Shown here: piece by piece, positions 32,664-40,602 of the stretch
Numbering within the stretch: position 1 is the first letter of the stretch
How the letters are laid out: every line of letters starts with the position of its first letter
DNA from: CAZCZZ01 sp964503335
GTDB taxonomy: Bacteria; Verrucomicrobiota; Kiritimatiellia; CAIVKH01
Direction of reading: 5' to 3'
Assembly (NCBI GenBank): GCA_964503335.1
Contig: CAZCZZ010000029.1
Coordinates: 1-46,213, forward strand
DNA: 46,213 bases
Position numbers and translations under genes: made by a program
The notes under the pieces: model-generated
Told to the model about the DNA's origin: nothing
The model's input: the letters and a program-made list of their open reading frames with translations, nothing else
Databases searched by the model: none

Positions 32664-33268
32664 ACCACCTGGCCCTCTTCCTTGTTCTCGTTCTGGAGCA
32701 GGCAGAGCCCGCCGGCACATTCCCCGAGAAAAAACATAGTCGCCATCGGCCACGGCTTCACAAACGAGCTGGGCCAGATGAGTAGCATCGTGCCGCAGAT
32801 CATGTACGCAAGTCCCGTCAGGTAGACCCCGCGAGGCAGAGAATTGCGATAGGCCGTCTGCGACAACCCGTACATCAGCATCCAGACCCCAAAGAGGAGA
32901 TCAAATTGCCGCGTCGAGACCAGGGCCACCGTAATCGCTGCCCCCGCGAGCAGGGACGGAACGGCATGCGTGGCCGGCTTCAGCATCAGCGGGTTCCGAC
33001 GCACCTCCGGATTGGTGACATACCACCACGCCAGAGCGCCATAGTTGATCACCACGGCCATGGCCAACACAATGCCCCAGCCCGCCAGATGCGTCCAAGG
33101 TTCTGCGGGAAGGCGGTTCGACGAGAGTGCGGACGCCCCAAGGACGACCCACAAGCCCGACACAACACGCGCCCGGCCCGAGAAACCGCGAAAGAGACGT
33201 TTCTCGAAAATCATTTCTCGCAAGCGCCGGACCTGGTCCCGTGCGTCATGTATGTGTTCTGCAATCAT
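32660..33268 (-). CDS. Multi-span membrane protein coupled to winged-helix regulator
   Basis: 202 aa. A soluble basic N-terminus (MIAEHIHDARDQVRRLREMI, ~45 residues) is followed by about five to six membrane spans (for example VVSGLWVVLGASAL, GWGIVLAMAVVINYGALAWW, YLTGLAYMICGTMLLIWP). Family not recognised. The pairing with a winged-helix regulator suggests the membrane protein senses or restrains it, an inference from gene order only. The upstream part of the frame is a repeat element, so the start at 33268 is preferred. It has a weak ribosome site. Confidence 0.7.
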   Translation of the reverse strand: MIAEHIHDARDQVRRLREMIFEKRLFRGFSGRARVVSGLWVVLGASALSSNRLPAEPWTHLAGWGIVLAMAVVINYGALAWWYVTNPEVRRNPLMLKPATHAVPSLLAGAAITVALVSTRQFDLLFGVWMLMYGLSQTAYRNSLPRGVYLTGLAYMICGTMLLIWPSSFVKPWPMATMFFLGECAGGLCLLQNENKEEGQVV

Positions 33269-33350
33269 TGGCGAAAAATTGCGCAACGAGAAAAACTTCT
33301 CAAGTGGAAGTTGAAACAATGTTGGGATGCCGAGGTGGAACGATGAAGTT

Positions 33351-33463
33351 GAACCGCGAATTGCGCGAATTTTCACTAATTCCGAAAGACATAAAAAGAT
33401 GGCCGATTGGCGAAGGTGTAAACTCTGCTTGGTATCCTCACACCTCGCGCTAATTCGTGGTTC
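33351..33463. repeat. MITE-like inverted-repeat element
   Basis: Left end GAACCGCGAATTGCGCGA (33351-33368) and right end TCGCGCTAATTCGTGGTTC (33445-33463) are inverse copies with one mismatch and one inserted base, flanking about 76 bp with no coding signal. An 11-base match to the left end (GAACCGCGAAT) recurs at 34749-34759. The structure fits a small non-autonomous mobile or palindromic element in the upstream region of the membrane-protein gene. I saw no clear target-site duplication. Confidence 0.55.
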
Positions 33464-33531
33464 CATGCTGCATCTCTTGCCCCGAAACCGCCGGCGCGTC
33501 GACTCACCGGCAGCTCCTCCCCATCACCCGA

Positions 33532-34227
33532 CTATGCGTCGGCTCCGAAGACGCCTACGCTCACGTCGTCGCTCCACTGGCCGACCGTCGAATCCTTCAG
33601 GCGGTAGATGGCCCTGTACTTCCAGACCACGCCGGTACCCGCCGGCGGGAGCGGGGCGTTGTCCACGTGGCGTGTCGTCAAGCTGAACACGGCCGGGACG
33701 AAGGCACCCGTTCCGCGATCAGCCTGAATTTCGAGGCCCTGTGCTCCCTTCTTGCTCCACGACAACACCGGCCGCCCGTTATCGAGCTTCACGGACAGAC
33801 GGGGCTTTAGCGCCTCCATGTTTAACGACTCTTCGGGGCCGATGATGCCGAGGTCCTTCCCGATGGACGTCGTGTAGTTGCCATGCGTCTTGATGCGGTT
33901 GACCAGCTTTGCCACACGCAGGAAGGCGCCGGATTCCACACCAGGCGGAGGTGGATCCAGAGCCAGGGGCGCGGGCACCTGATTGGCTCCGGTACCGCGC
34001 TCCGTCAGGAACACATATTCAGTCCACTCCTGCGCCTTCGTCCGGAACTGCAGCTTCGCATCCACCGCGTGGGCATACGCAGCGCCGTCCGCCTTCAACG
34101 ACGCCAACTCTTCCGGTGTCACGCCGAGCGTTGAAGCAATCGGCTCCAACTTCACAATCAGGTTGGTCAACCAGGCACGCCGGTTCTGACCACCGATCGG
34201 CACATACTTCCTTTTTGCCATAAGCAC
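33532..34227 (-). CDS. Hypothetical protein with fibronectin-like C-terminus
   Basis: 231 aa (229 if the in-frame ATG at 34221 is used; AGAAGGA fits the GTG at 34227 better). The N-terminal ~110 residues are helical (LTNLIVKLEPIASTLGVTPEE, AYAHAVDAKLQFRTKAQEW), and the C-terminal ~90 look like a beta-sandwich (LSVKLDNGRPVLSWSKKG, GTGVVWKYRAIYRLKDS, QWSDDVSVGV). No signal peptide. It resembles uncharacterised proteins that open with MAK-K/R and carry a short carbohydrate- or FnIII-like end. No function can be given; it is isolated next to the repeat region. Confidence 0.6.
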   Translation of the reverse strand: MLMAKRKYVPIGGQNRRAWLTNLIVKLEPIASTLGVTPEELASLKADGAAYAHAVDAKLQFRTKAQEWTEYVFLTERGTGANQVPAPLALDPPPPGVESGAFLRVAKLVNRIKTHGNYTTSIGKDLGIIGPEESLNMEALKPRLSVKLDNGRPVLSWSKKGAQGLEIQADRGTGAFVPAVFSLTTRHVDNAPLPPAGTGVVWKYRAIYRLKDSTVGQWSDDVSVGVFGADA

Positions 34228-34379
34228 TCACTGTCCTTCTCTTGTTGTCTCACCAACCGGGTCACCCGGATCATCGATCCCGTCAGCGCCCTGTTGATGA
34301 GTACTTTCTATCAGAGCGTGCGTCGTATGTGCAAGCTGTTCTATAAACTATTTTTGCTGGGATTCGGCGATGAACGGCG

Positions 34380-34636
34380 CGGATTGGTCGTCTGTCCGCG
34401 CCGCCCGGTCGTTGCGCACCACGGAACAGTCGCCAGTCCGCGCGGATAAGTCGCTGTGCACCACGGAACAGCCGCCGGTCCGCGCGGATAAGTCACTGAG
34501 CCACGCGGAACAGTCGTCCGTCCGCACGGATAAGTCACTGAGCCATGCGGAACGGTCGTCAGTCCGCACGGATAAGTCACTGAGCCATGCGGAACGGTCG
34601 TCAGTCCGCGCGGATAAGTCGTTGTGCAGCGCGGAA
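34380..34636. repeat. 42-bp tandem repeat array
   Basis: Units start with CGGATAAGTC or a variant at 34401, 34443, 34485, 34527, 34569 and 34611, with partial units at each end. The units at 34527 and 34569 differ at a single base. Every unit holds an imperfect stem, typically TGCGGA, 11 bases, TCCGCA. There is no spacer, so it is not CRISPR. On the plus strand it would encode a 14-residue repeat of the type DKSLSHAERSSVRT. Function unknown. Confidence 0.75.
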
Positions 34637-34851
34637 ATATGGCTGGGCGGGACCGCCCTGAAATCGTTCAGGACCACTTCAGAATGGTTCGGGACCACCT
34701 TCCGCCGCTTCGGGGCGACTCAAGAACCGGGCCGGAACGATGCAGCTTGAACCGCGAATGCCTAGCCGTGAGCGTGCCGAACGGTACGCGAATTCCGATT
34801 AGGCCATGAAGCATCTGAACAGATACGTTTAGAGCTCACCAAAAGGTGAAC

Positions 34852-34928
34852 ATTCGGCAGAGACAACAACAATGGGATCGTCCCGCAAATTCGCGTCAAT
34901 CGGCGTAATTTGCGGTTTCCTGCCGAAT
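34852..34928. repeat. Nested palindrome downstream of aldose epimerase
   Basis: An outer perfect stem ATTCGGCAG (34852-34860) with CTGCCGAAT (34920-34928) encloses an inner perfect stem CCGCAAATT (34883-34891) with AATTTGCGG (34907-34915). It lies 16 bp past the stop of the leftward epimerase gene. It could terminate that transcript or be a dispersed element; its AT/CG-alternating sequence resembles the ends of the element at 33351-33463. Confidence 0.55.
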
Positions 34929-34944
34929 CTTTCCGGCCAAGAGA

Positions 34945-35907
34945 TCAAAGAGTTTTGACATTCTGCCGGGGGGCCTGATCGCAGGCGTGACGGACGGAAA
35001 GTGTGAAATCCGCGTTATCGAGCTGACCGGGAGGCAGCATTCGAGCGCTAGCAAGCGTATTCAACGCATTCGGATGCGACATCCACGGTTCGGCGGAGAA
35101 GAAGGGCTCATCCGGCATGGTGTAGAGCTGGATGAAGCGAAAGAGGTGCGCGGGTTCGGATTTCACTTCGGCGTTCAGGCTCATGCCGTCCGGGAACGCG
35201 AGGCTGAAGGAACAATCGCCTTCGACATCGAGCAACATCTCGTTGGTACCGTCGTCCGTGATCCGGAGAGGCAGCGCAGGCGGCGGAAGCGAACCCACGA
35301 CATCCGTCAGCTTCGGGTTGTAGAGCATGCGTCGCCGGGCCGGGCATGACAGCGTCACCAGCTCCTTGCCTCCGTCAGGGGGTGGCGTGAGAAGATACGG
35401 GTGAAACCCAGCGTAATAGGGCATTGGCGAGTCACCGGTGTTCTTACACATGAAGCGACACGTCAAGGCATCGGGTGCGATGTGATAAGCAAGCGTCACT
35501 TCAAATGCAAACGGGTAGTCCCGTCGGGTTTCGCGCGAGTCCTTGAGCCGGAGCGTGATGGAATCCGGCTGCTTCGAATCAGCAACTTCCCACGGAAGCC
35601 ACATCGAGAAGCCGTGCAGTCCGAGTGTGTAGAGGCGCCCGTCATACAGATACGCCCCCGCCCTCCCACCGCGCTCGACGCGTCCGCAATTCGGGAACAG
35701 GAAAGGCCAGCCGCCGCGCGTATTGCGGGAATCACGGTCCCAGAACCAATCATGGAGATAGAGAAGCTCGCGGGGTCCGGTAGGACCTTGGAGGATGAGC
35801 GATGATCCGACGCCGCCGAATTCGGGAACAAACGATGCGGAAGCCGTTCCATCCGCGCTGCGAATCGTCCACACGTCGACGCCGCGGTCCTGCGACAGTT
35901 CAGCCAC
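34945..35907 (-). CDS. Aldose 1-epimerase family protein
   Basis: 320 aa, galactose-mutarotase fold. Interconverts alpha and beta anomers of aldoses or of aldose phosphates. Seen: NCGRVE, catalytic-type His in LHGFSMWLPWEV near 115 and AGFHPYLL near 165, and Glu in FSAEPWMSHPNALNT near 280. Spacing and the GFHPYL block suggest the broader GalM/YeaD group, so the substrate (glucose, galactose or glucose 6-phosphate) is open. No signal peptide. It lies 7 bp upstream of, in the same direction as, and downstream in transcription from the CMD-family gene. Confidence 0.85.
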   Translation of the reverse strand: MAELSQDRGVDVWTIRSADGTASASFVPEFGGVGSSLILQGPTGPRELLYLHDWFWDRDSRNTRGGWPFLFPNCGRVERGGRAGAYLYDGRLYTLGLHGFSMWLPWEVADSKQPDSITLRLKDSRETRRDYPFAFEVTLAYHIAPDALTCRFMCKNTGDSPMPYYAGFHPYLLTPPPDGGKELVTLSCPARRRMLYNPKLTDVVGSLPPPALPLRITDDGTNEMLLDVEGDCSFSLAFPDGMSLNAEVKSEPAHLFRFIQLYTMPDEPFFSAEPWMSHPNALNTLASARMLPPGQLDNADFTLSVRHACDQAPRQNVKTL

Positions 35908-35913
35908 AGCGTC

Positions 35914-36306
35914 CTACTTCCTCTTCTTCTTTCGCTCGGCTTGAACTTCCCGCAACACGACGAGCGCGTTCAGTGCAGCAGGGAAACCTGCGTAAACGGC
36001 AAGTTGCATGATGACTTCGACCAACTGCTTTTCGGTCCAGCCGACGTTGAGAGATCCGTGAAGGTGCGCCTTGAGTTGCGGGCGCGCGTTGGCCATGGCG
36101 ACGAGCGCGGATACCGTGGCTAACTGCCGTGACTTCACATCCAGGCCTTTGCGCGTATAGATCTCAGCAAAAGGCCACTCGTACACCATCTTCGCCAGGT
36201 CGGGTGCGATGTCGGCCATGCCGTCAATCGCATCGGTTCCACGTTTCCCGTGGATGGCGGAAAGCTGTTTTCGACCCTTGCGATACGCGGCAGACGTTTT
36301 CTTCAT
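35914..36306 (-). CDS. Carboxymuconolactone decarboxylase-like protein
   Basis: 130 aa all-helical protein with the CMD/AhpD-like core: FAEIYTRKGLDVKSRQLATV, HLHGSLNVGWTEKQLVEVIM, YAGFPAALNAL. The CxxC redox pair of AhpD is absent, so it is closer to the carboxymuconolactone-decarboxylase side of the family; many such proteins have no known substrate. The C-terminus is Lys-rich. Six bases before the epimerase gene, probably co-transcribed. Confidence 0.82.
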   Translation of the reverse strand: MKKTSAAYRKGRKQLSAIHGKRGTDAIDGMADIAPDLAKMVYEWPFAEIYTRKGLDVKSRQLATVSALVAMANARPQLKAHLHGSLNVGWTEKQLVEVIMQLAVYAGFPAALNALVVLREVQAERKKKRK

Positions 36307-36323
36307 ATTCAGAGTTCGTTGGT

Positions 36324-36383
36324 AGGGCGAGGCGTCCCTGCCGAGCCGGGTCCACGATGCGGCTCACCGGGACGGTTCGCCCT
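36324..36383. repeat. 60-bp two-stem palindrome
   Basis: Outer arms AGGGCGAGGCGTCCC (36324-36338) and GGGACGGTTCGCCCT (36369-36383) pair at 13 of 15 positions. Inside, GAGCCG (36343-36348) pairs perfectly with CGGCTC (36360-36365). It fills nearly all of the 79-bp gap and ends 3 bases before the stop of the leftward oxidoreductase gene. It is probably a dispersed palindrome that also acts as a terminator. Confidence 0.6.
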
Positions 36384-36385
36384 GC

Positions 36386-38791
36386 CTAAATGCTGACCGT
36401 TTGCTTGCTGTCGCTCTTGCGGATCGTGCGAAGATTGACCTTCTGGATGCTGATCGCGTCCACCGGGCAGGCATCGACACAGAGGCCGCAGCGAATGCAG
36501 TCGGCCTGGTTGATCCAAATCAGCTTCGTCGTCTCCGTGGTGCGTGCGCGCATGAAACCCACGATGCGTTCCTCGGCGTCGTACACCAGGCTCTGAACCT
36601 TCACGATGCAGTCCGGGCGCGGCTTGGCCTTGATGCACCAGTCGCAGTAGATGCACTTGTCGGGATCGATCTCGAACTTGTAATGGCAAAGGTAGCAGCG
36701 CTGGGTCTCGTCCACGGACAGATCGGGCGTGAACCCCTCCTCCACTTCGGAGACCAGCGAGCGGCGTTCGACCGGAAGCGTCGGCATGGGCTGACGCTTC
36801 ACGTAGTCCATCTCGCGGATTCGACCTGTCGCAGGAACGTCTGCGATGACCGCCACATCCTGCAATCGCTCCTCGCCCATCAGGAACTTGTCCACCTGGC
36901 GAGCGCACGTCTTTGCGTGGGCGATGGCCCCGATCAGCGTTGAAGCACCTGTCGCAAAGTCGCCGGCGACGAATATCTTCTCTACGCCGGTCTTCTGGTT
37001 CTTCCCGCTCTTCAACCATTCATCGGGTTCGACCAGGATTTCCTTGAATGCGTCGTCGATCCACTTCGTCTGCGGGAACTGGCCCGTCGCAAGCAGTACC
37101 GTCGTCGCGGGAATCTCGAACTCGGAGCCGGGAATTTCTTCCGGCTTGCGGCGACCGCTTGCATCCGGATCACCAAGCTTCGTGCGCACAAAGCGCATGC
37201 CCTTCACGCGTCCGTGTCCGTCGTCGACATAGCCAACCGGGCTGACCATGAAATGCATCGGAATGCCTTCATGGTTCAATTCCTCCAACTCACCGGGCGT
37301 AATCAGCATTTCACTCTGGGATCGGCGGTATAGCACCTTGACGGCCTCGCCCTTGATCTTCATGACCGCAGGCTCGCCTTCTTCCGTCGTTTCAAATTCC
37401 AGCTCAACCGTCCGCGCCCCGAGCCTCGCCGCTGTGCGGGCGCAGTCCATCGCGGTGAAGCCGCCGCCGATGACCACCATGTCTTCGCCGAGCTCAGCCT
37501 TCCGCTCCTCGTTCGCCTGCAGGAGGAATTCAAGGCCGTGACGGATGCCCTTCAAGTGCTTGCCGGGAATGTTCAGCATGTTCGGGCGAAGTGTCCCCGC
37601 CGCGAGAATCACGGCATCGAACTCGCCAGCGAGCTTCTTCAACGTGATGGACTTCCCGATGTCGGCATTGCAGACGATCTCGACGCCCTGGCGTCGGATC
37701 TGCTCGATCTCCTTGTCGATGATGTCGCGCGGCAGCCGGAATTCCGGGATGCCCTGGTTCATCATGCCGCCCGGCTTGTTGTGTCGCTCATACACCGTGA
37801 CCGAATGCCCCATCAGTGCGAGATTGCGCGCCGCGGCAAGACCAGCGGGTCCTGCGCCGACGACCGCCACCTTCTTGCCCGACTTTGGAAACCATGGATC
37901 AAGAACGACCATGTCCTGCGATTTGAAGTCAGCCGCTGAACGCTTGGAGAAGCAGATGGCAACCGGTTCGCCGAGCACGTCCCAGCCGTGGCGGCATTCG
38001 CTCTCGCAGGGACGCGAGCAGACACGACCAAGAACCGCCGGGAACACGTTGTCGTGCAGGTTGATCTTGTACGCACGGTCATAGTCGCCGTTGTAGATCG
38101 CAGAAAGGTATTCAGGAATATCCGTTCCCGCGGGGCACGCCTTCTGGCAGGGAATATTCTTCTCGAGCCAGTGAAAATCTTTCGGCGTGGACGCCAAGCC
38201 ACGCAGCTTCGACACCGCGTTGCTGGAATACGGCGTCGGTACATCAAGCGGTCGCACATCGCTCGGACCACCGAGGCCTTGCGGCGCCTTCTGCCAGAGA
38301 CGAACAGGCTCTTTCGACTTTCCGGTCGCGGCCGCCTTGGCCTCCGCAAGCGCAGCTTCAAACTCTGCTTTGCCGGGCTGCTGTGCGACAGCGCGTTCCA
38401 GCCACGGAACGGCATCCTTGAATTTCTTCAACTTGAGGAGAGAAAGACCCACCATGAATTGCGTCGCCGGCTGTGATTCCGGCGTGACGTATTTCAAGAA
38501 GGTCTCAACGGCCTCGGCGTAACGTTCCTTGCGAAACGCCGCGATGGCGCAGATGGCATGAAGTTCGATTCCGGTCTGACCCAGATCAAGCGCACGCTGG
38601 GCGAAGTACTGGCTGGAGAACACATCGCCACGCGAGTCGCCGCGCTGGAAGTAGGCTTTCGCCAGGAGGGCGCAGAGGCGTCCGTCGTTAGGAGATTCCC
38701 GCAAGCGCAGCAGGTTGATTGCTTCGTCGTTCTTCCGGAATCCCAGGAGGACTTCCGCCTCGCGGATGATGGTTTCAATATCCGCTACCAT
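36386..38791 (-). CDS. TPR-oxidoreductase-ferredoxin fusion (GltD-like)
   Basis: 801 aa. Residues 1-165 are TPR-like helical repeats; ~205-290 hold an N-terminal Fe-S domain (CQKACPAGTDIPEYL, then RVCSRPCESECRHG); ~305-640 is a GltD-like FAD/NAD(P) oxidoreductase (VAVVGAGPAGLAAARNLA, VVIGGGFTAMDCARTA, FVAGDFATGASTLIGAI); ~690-801 is a two-cluster ferredoxin-like end (CIYCDWC, then CIRCGLCVDACP). It likely takes electrons from NAD(P)H and passes them through its clusters to the sulfite reductase, whose gene overlaps it by 7 bp. The TPR fusion is unusual. Confidence 0.85.
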   Translation of the reverse strand: MVADIETIIREAEVLLGFRKNDEAINLLRLRESPNDGRLCALLAKAYFQRGDSRGDVFSSQYFAQRALDLGQTGIELHAICAIAAFRKERYAEAVETFLKYVTPESQPATQFMVGLSLLKLKKFKDAVPWLERAVAQQPGKAEFEAALAEAKAAATGKSKEPVRLWQKAPQGLGGPSDVRPLDVPTPYSSNAVSKLRGLASTPKDFHWLEKNIPCQKACPAGTDIPEYLSAIYNGDYDRAYKINLHDNVFPAVLGRVCSRPCESECRHGWDVLGEPVAICFSKRSAADFKSQDMVVLDPWFPKSGKKVAVVGAGPAGLAAARNLALMGHSVTVYERHNKPGGMMNQGIPEFRLPRDIIDKEIEQIRRQGVEIVCNADIGKSITLKKLAGEFDAVILAAGTLRPNMLNIPGKHLKGIRHGLEFLLQANEERKAELGEDMVVIGGGFTAMDCARTAARLGARTVELEFETTEEGEPAVMKIKGEAVKVLYRRSQSEMLITPGELEELNHEGIPMHFMVSPVGYVDDGHGRVKGMRFVRTKLGDPDASGRRKPEEIPGSEFEIPATTVLLATGQFPQTKWIDDAFKEILVEPDEWLKSGKNQKTGVEKIFVAGDFATGASTLIGAIAHAKTCARQVDKFLMGEERLQDVAVIADVPATGRIREMDYVKRQPMPTLPVERRSLVSEVEEGFTPDLSVDETQRCYLCHYKFEIDPDKCIYCDWCIKAKPRPDCIVKVQSLVYDAEERIVGFMRARTTETTKLIWINQADCIRCGLCVDACPVDAISIQKVNLRTIRKSDSKQTVSI

Positions 38792-40473
38792 GGCGATGTC
38801 TCCGAAATGACCTGATGAAAGACGGGCATAAGCTTGTTGTTCGTCACGGCGACCGGTTCTTCGGGTGCAGGGGGCAGACCGAGTAGCTCGGCGTAGCGAC
38901 GATGGCCGATGCGACGCGCGAAGTCGCCGAACGACTCCTTGTCGCTGCTCCGCTGTTCCACATAGAGCTCAAGGATTCTGCGGACCGTTGGCACCACCGA
39001 AACGGCCGGCACTTCGCACACGGCACGAGCGATGTGGCCCGATCCATACAAGCCGCCGCCTACGCTAATCTGGAAACCTTCTTCAGAACCCTCCGGCATC
39101 TCCTTGCGCATGCCGCGCAGACCGATGTCAGCGATCCAGTGCTGGGCGCAGGAGTTCGGGCAACCGTTCATGTGAATGCGGAGATGTCCGACTTTTGACC
39201 AAAGATCCTTGTCCGAAGCCAATTCGGCGTACAGGCGATGATAGGTGTTCGGCGTGTCGGACACGGCGAGGTTGCACTGCGTCGTGCCAACGCAAGCCAC
39301 CATGTCGGGCAGCCGTTCAAAGCCTTCGGTGGAATAACCTGCAGCGTGAATTTCCTTCACGAGCGCATCGACCTTCGCATCGGGAACGAAACGGATCTGG
39401 ATGTTCTGCCGCGCCGTGACCATCGTCGTTCCATCGCCATACTCACGCGACCACTTGGCAAAGAGCTTGGCGCCCTTTCCGCCCAACTCGCCGCGCGGAA
39501 TCATTGCACGAACGGTGTTGAAACCTTTTTGACGCTGCGCAAAGACGGGCTGTCCGTCGACAAACGCGTCGCCGACGTCGGCGGGTCCGCTTGGGAACTC
39601 GATTAGCTCACGTCCTGCGACTCCGCGCTCTTCGAGGATTTCCATCACCTTCTTGCCGAAACCTTCCGCGCCGAACTGATCCACGACGATTTTGAGCCGG
39701 GCCAGCGCACGGACGCGACGGTTGCCGTGACGACGATAGACTTCGGCGGCTGCCCGAGTGACAGGCAGCACAAGTTCCTCGGGAACATAGGAGAAGATCA
39801 GCTTGGCCATGTAGGGACGCGCACCAAGGCCACCGCCCGCGTAGTACACCCAGCCAGTCTCTTCCTTGCCGTCCTTGCCCTTCCGCTTCACGGGATGCCA
39901 GGACTGGCAGTTCATCAGCGTCTGGCCGCAAGCCCTGCCGCAGCCGTTGATGCTCATCTTGTGTTTGCGGGGAAGGTTGCGCTGCTCGTCGCGCATCTCG
40001 GGATCTTCCGCGATCGCTTCGATCATCGGTCGCACGTCTTTCACCTCGTGCGGGCAGACGCCTTGCAGCGGGCACGTCACGATGTTGCGGTTCACGTCGC
40101 CGCACGCATTCTTGGAATCGAGCCCGACCGTCGCCATGTCTTCGAGAACGCGATACAGGTCTTCCTTGCGCAGCCAGTGGAACTGGAAGGTCATGCGCGT
40201 GGTGATGTCCAACTCGGCCTGTCCGTACTTGTTCGCCACCTCGCCAATCATGTCCAACTGGTCCGCGTTCAGCAGGCCACCCGGGATGCGAAGGCGCATC
40301 ATGAAAAAGCCCTTCTGGAGCTGGTGGTAGATGCCCGTCCACTTGAACATGCCGATTTCGTTCGTCGTGAGATCCTCGAAAGGTCTCGCGGCAATGTCCT
40401 TCTTAAAGTCAAAATCCGGGTCGATCAGCAGCTTATCGCGCTCGACCTGGGTCAAATCGGGCTTTGCGGGCAT
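38785..40473 (-). CDS. Ferredoxin-type sulfite/nitrite reductase (siroheme)
   Basis: 562 aa. Duplicated ferredoxin-like/siroheme fold: GGLLNADQLDMIGEVANKYG, DITTRMTFQFHWLRKEDL, first-repeat HKMSINGCGRACGQ, and the 4Fe-4S/siroheme Cys set CVGTTQCNLA (C-x5-C) and NGCPNSCAQHWIADIG (C-x3-C). Sequence alone does not separate nitrite from sulfite use, but the genes around it (cysH, cysD, cysN) make six-electron reduction of sulfite to sulfide the likely job. Start 40473 follows AAGGA. Divergent from the Rrf2 regulator. Confidence 0.88.
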   Translation of the reverse strand: MPAKPDLTQVERDKLLIDPDFDFKKDIAARPFEDLTTNEIGMFKWTGIYHQLQKGFFMMRLRIPGGLLNADQLDMIGEVANKYGQAELDITTRMTFQFHWLRKEDLYRVLEDMATVGLDSKNACGDVNRNIVTCPLQGVCPHEVKDVRPMIEAIAEDPEMRDEQRNLPRKHKMSINGCGRACGQTLMNCQSWHPVKRKGKDGKEETGWVYYAGGGLGARPYMAKLIFSYVPEELVLPVTRAAAEVYRRHGNRRVRALARLKIVVDQFGAEGFGKKVMEILEERGVAGRELIEFPSGPADVGDAFVDGQPVFAQRQKGFNTVRAMIPRGELGGKGAKLFAKWSREYGDGTTMVTARQNIQIRFVPDAKVDALVKEIHAAGYSTEGFERLPDMVACVGTTQCNLAVSDTPNTYHRLYAELASDKDLWSKVGHLRIHMNGCPNSCAQHWIADIGLRGMRKEMPEGSEEGFQISVGGGLYGSGHIARAVCEVPAVSVVPTVRRILELYVEQRSSDKESFGDFARRIGHRRYAELLGLPPAPEEPVAVTNNKLMPVFHQVISETSPW

Positions 40474-40497
40474 GGCACTTCCTTTTATCTACTAACT

Positions 40498-40507
40498 CTA
40501 TTGGTAT
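40498..40507. promoter_or_regulatory. Candidate Rrf2 operator, sulfite-reductase side
   Basis: CTATTGGTAT lies 25 bp upstream of the sulfite-reductase start and is matched by CTATCGGCAT at 40575-40584 on the regulator side; the wider context TCTATYGGYAT is shared. On the minus strand it falls around the -10 of a TTGACA promoter, so binding would block transcription. Which regulator binds is inferred from the adjacent Rrf2 gene. Confidence 0.45.
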
Positions 40508-40546
40508 GCTAGGGAATGCGTAGTGTCAACCAGTTCTGCAAGGCAC

Positions 40547-40584
40547 TTGACAAGGGGTGCAATGCCGTCTATGTCTATCGGCAT
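40547..40584 (+). promoter_or_regulatory. Candidate regulator promoter with second operator copy
   Basis: TTGACA at 40547-40552 with a weak -10 (TATGTC, 40570-40575) 17 bp on. The motif copy CTATCGGCAT (40575-40584) begins on the -10, and the dyad CTATG-N8-CATAG (40569-40586) surrounds it. This fits autoregulation by the Rrf2 protein, whose ATG is at 40603 without a clear ribosome site. Confidence 0.4.
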
Positions 40585-40602
40585 AGTATTCATTGTGCAC
40601 CC

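Larger units (their letters stand above)
34228..34944. other. 717-bp gene-poor, repeat-rich stretch
   Basis: The longest interval here without a convincing gene. It contains a 42-bp tandem array (34380-34636), a quasi-repetitive tail to about 34,740, the short GAACCGCGAAT repeat end (34749-34759) and a nested palindrome (34852-34928). Open frames of 126 aa (plus, 34370-34750) and 116 aa (minus, 34348-34698) cross the array, but a repeat whose unit is a multiple of three keeps every frame open, and neither has a ribosome site. I therefore do not call a gene. Confidence 0.6.

Noticed and set aside
34380..34636. Tandem array considered as a CRISPR
   Set aside because: Units are contiguous with no variable spacers, and no cas gene is in the window.
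34370..34750. 126-residue repeat protein on the plus strand (14-residue unit)
   Set aside because: No ribosome site, and the opposite strand is equally open because the unit length is a multiple of three; kept as a repeat, not a gene.
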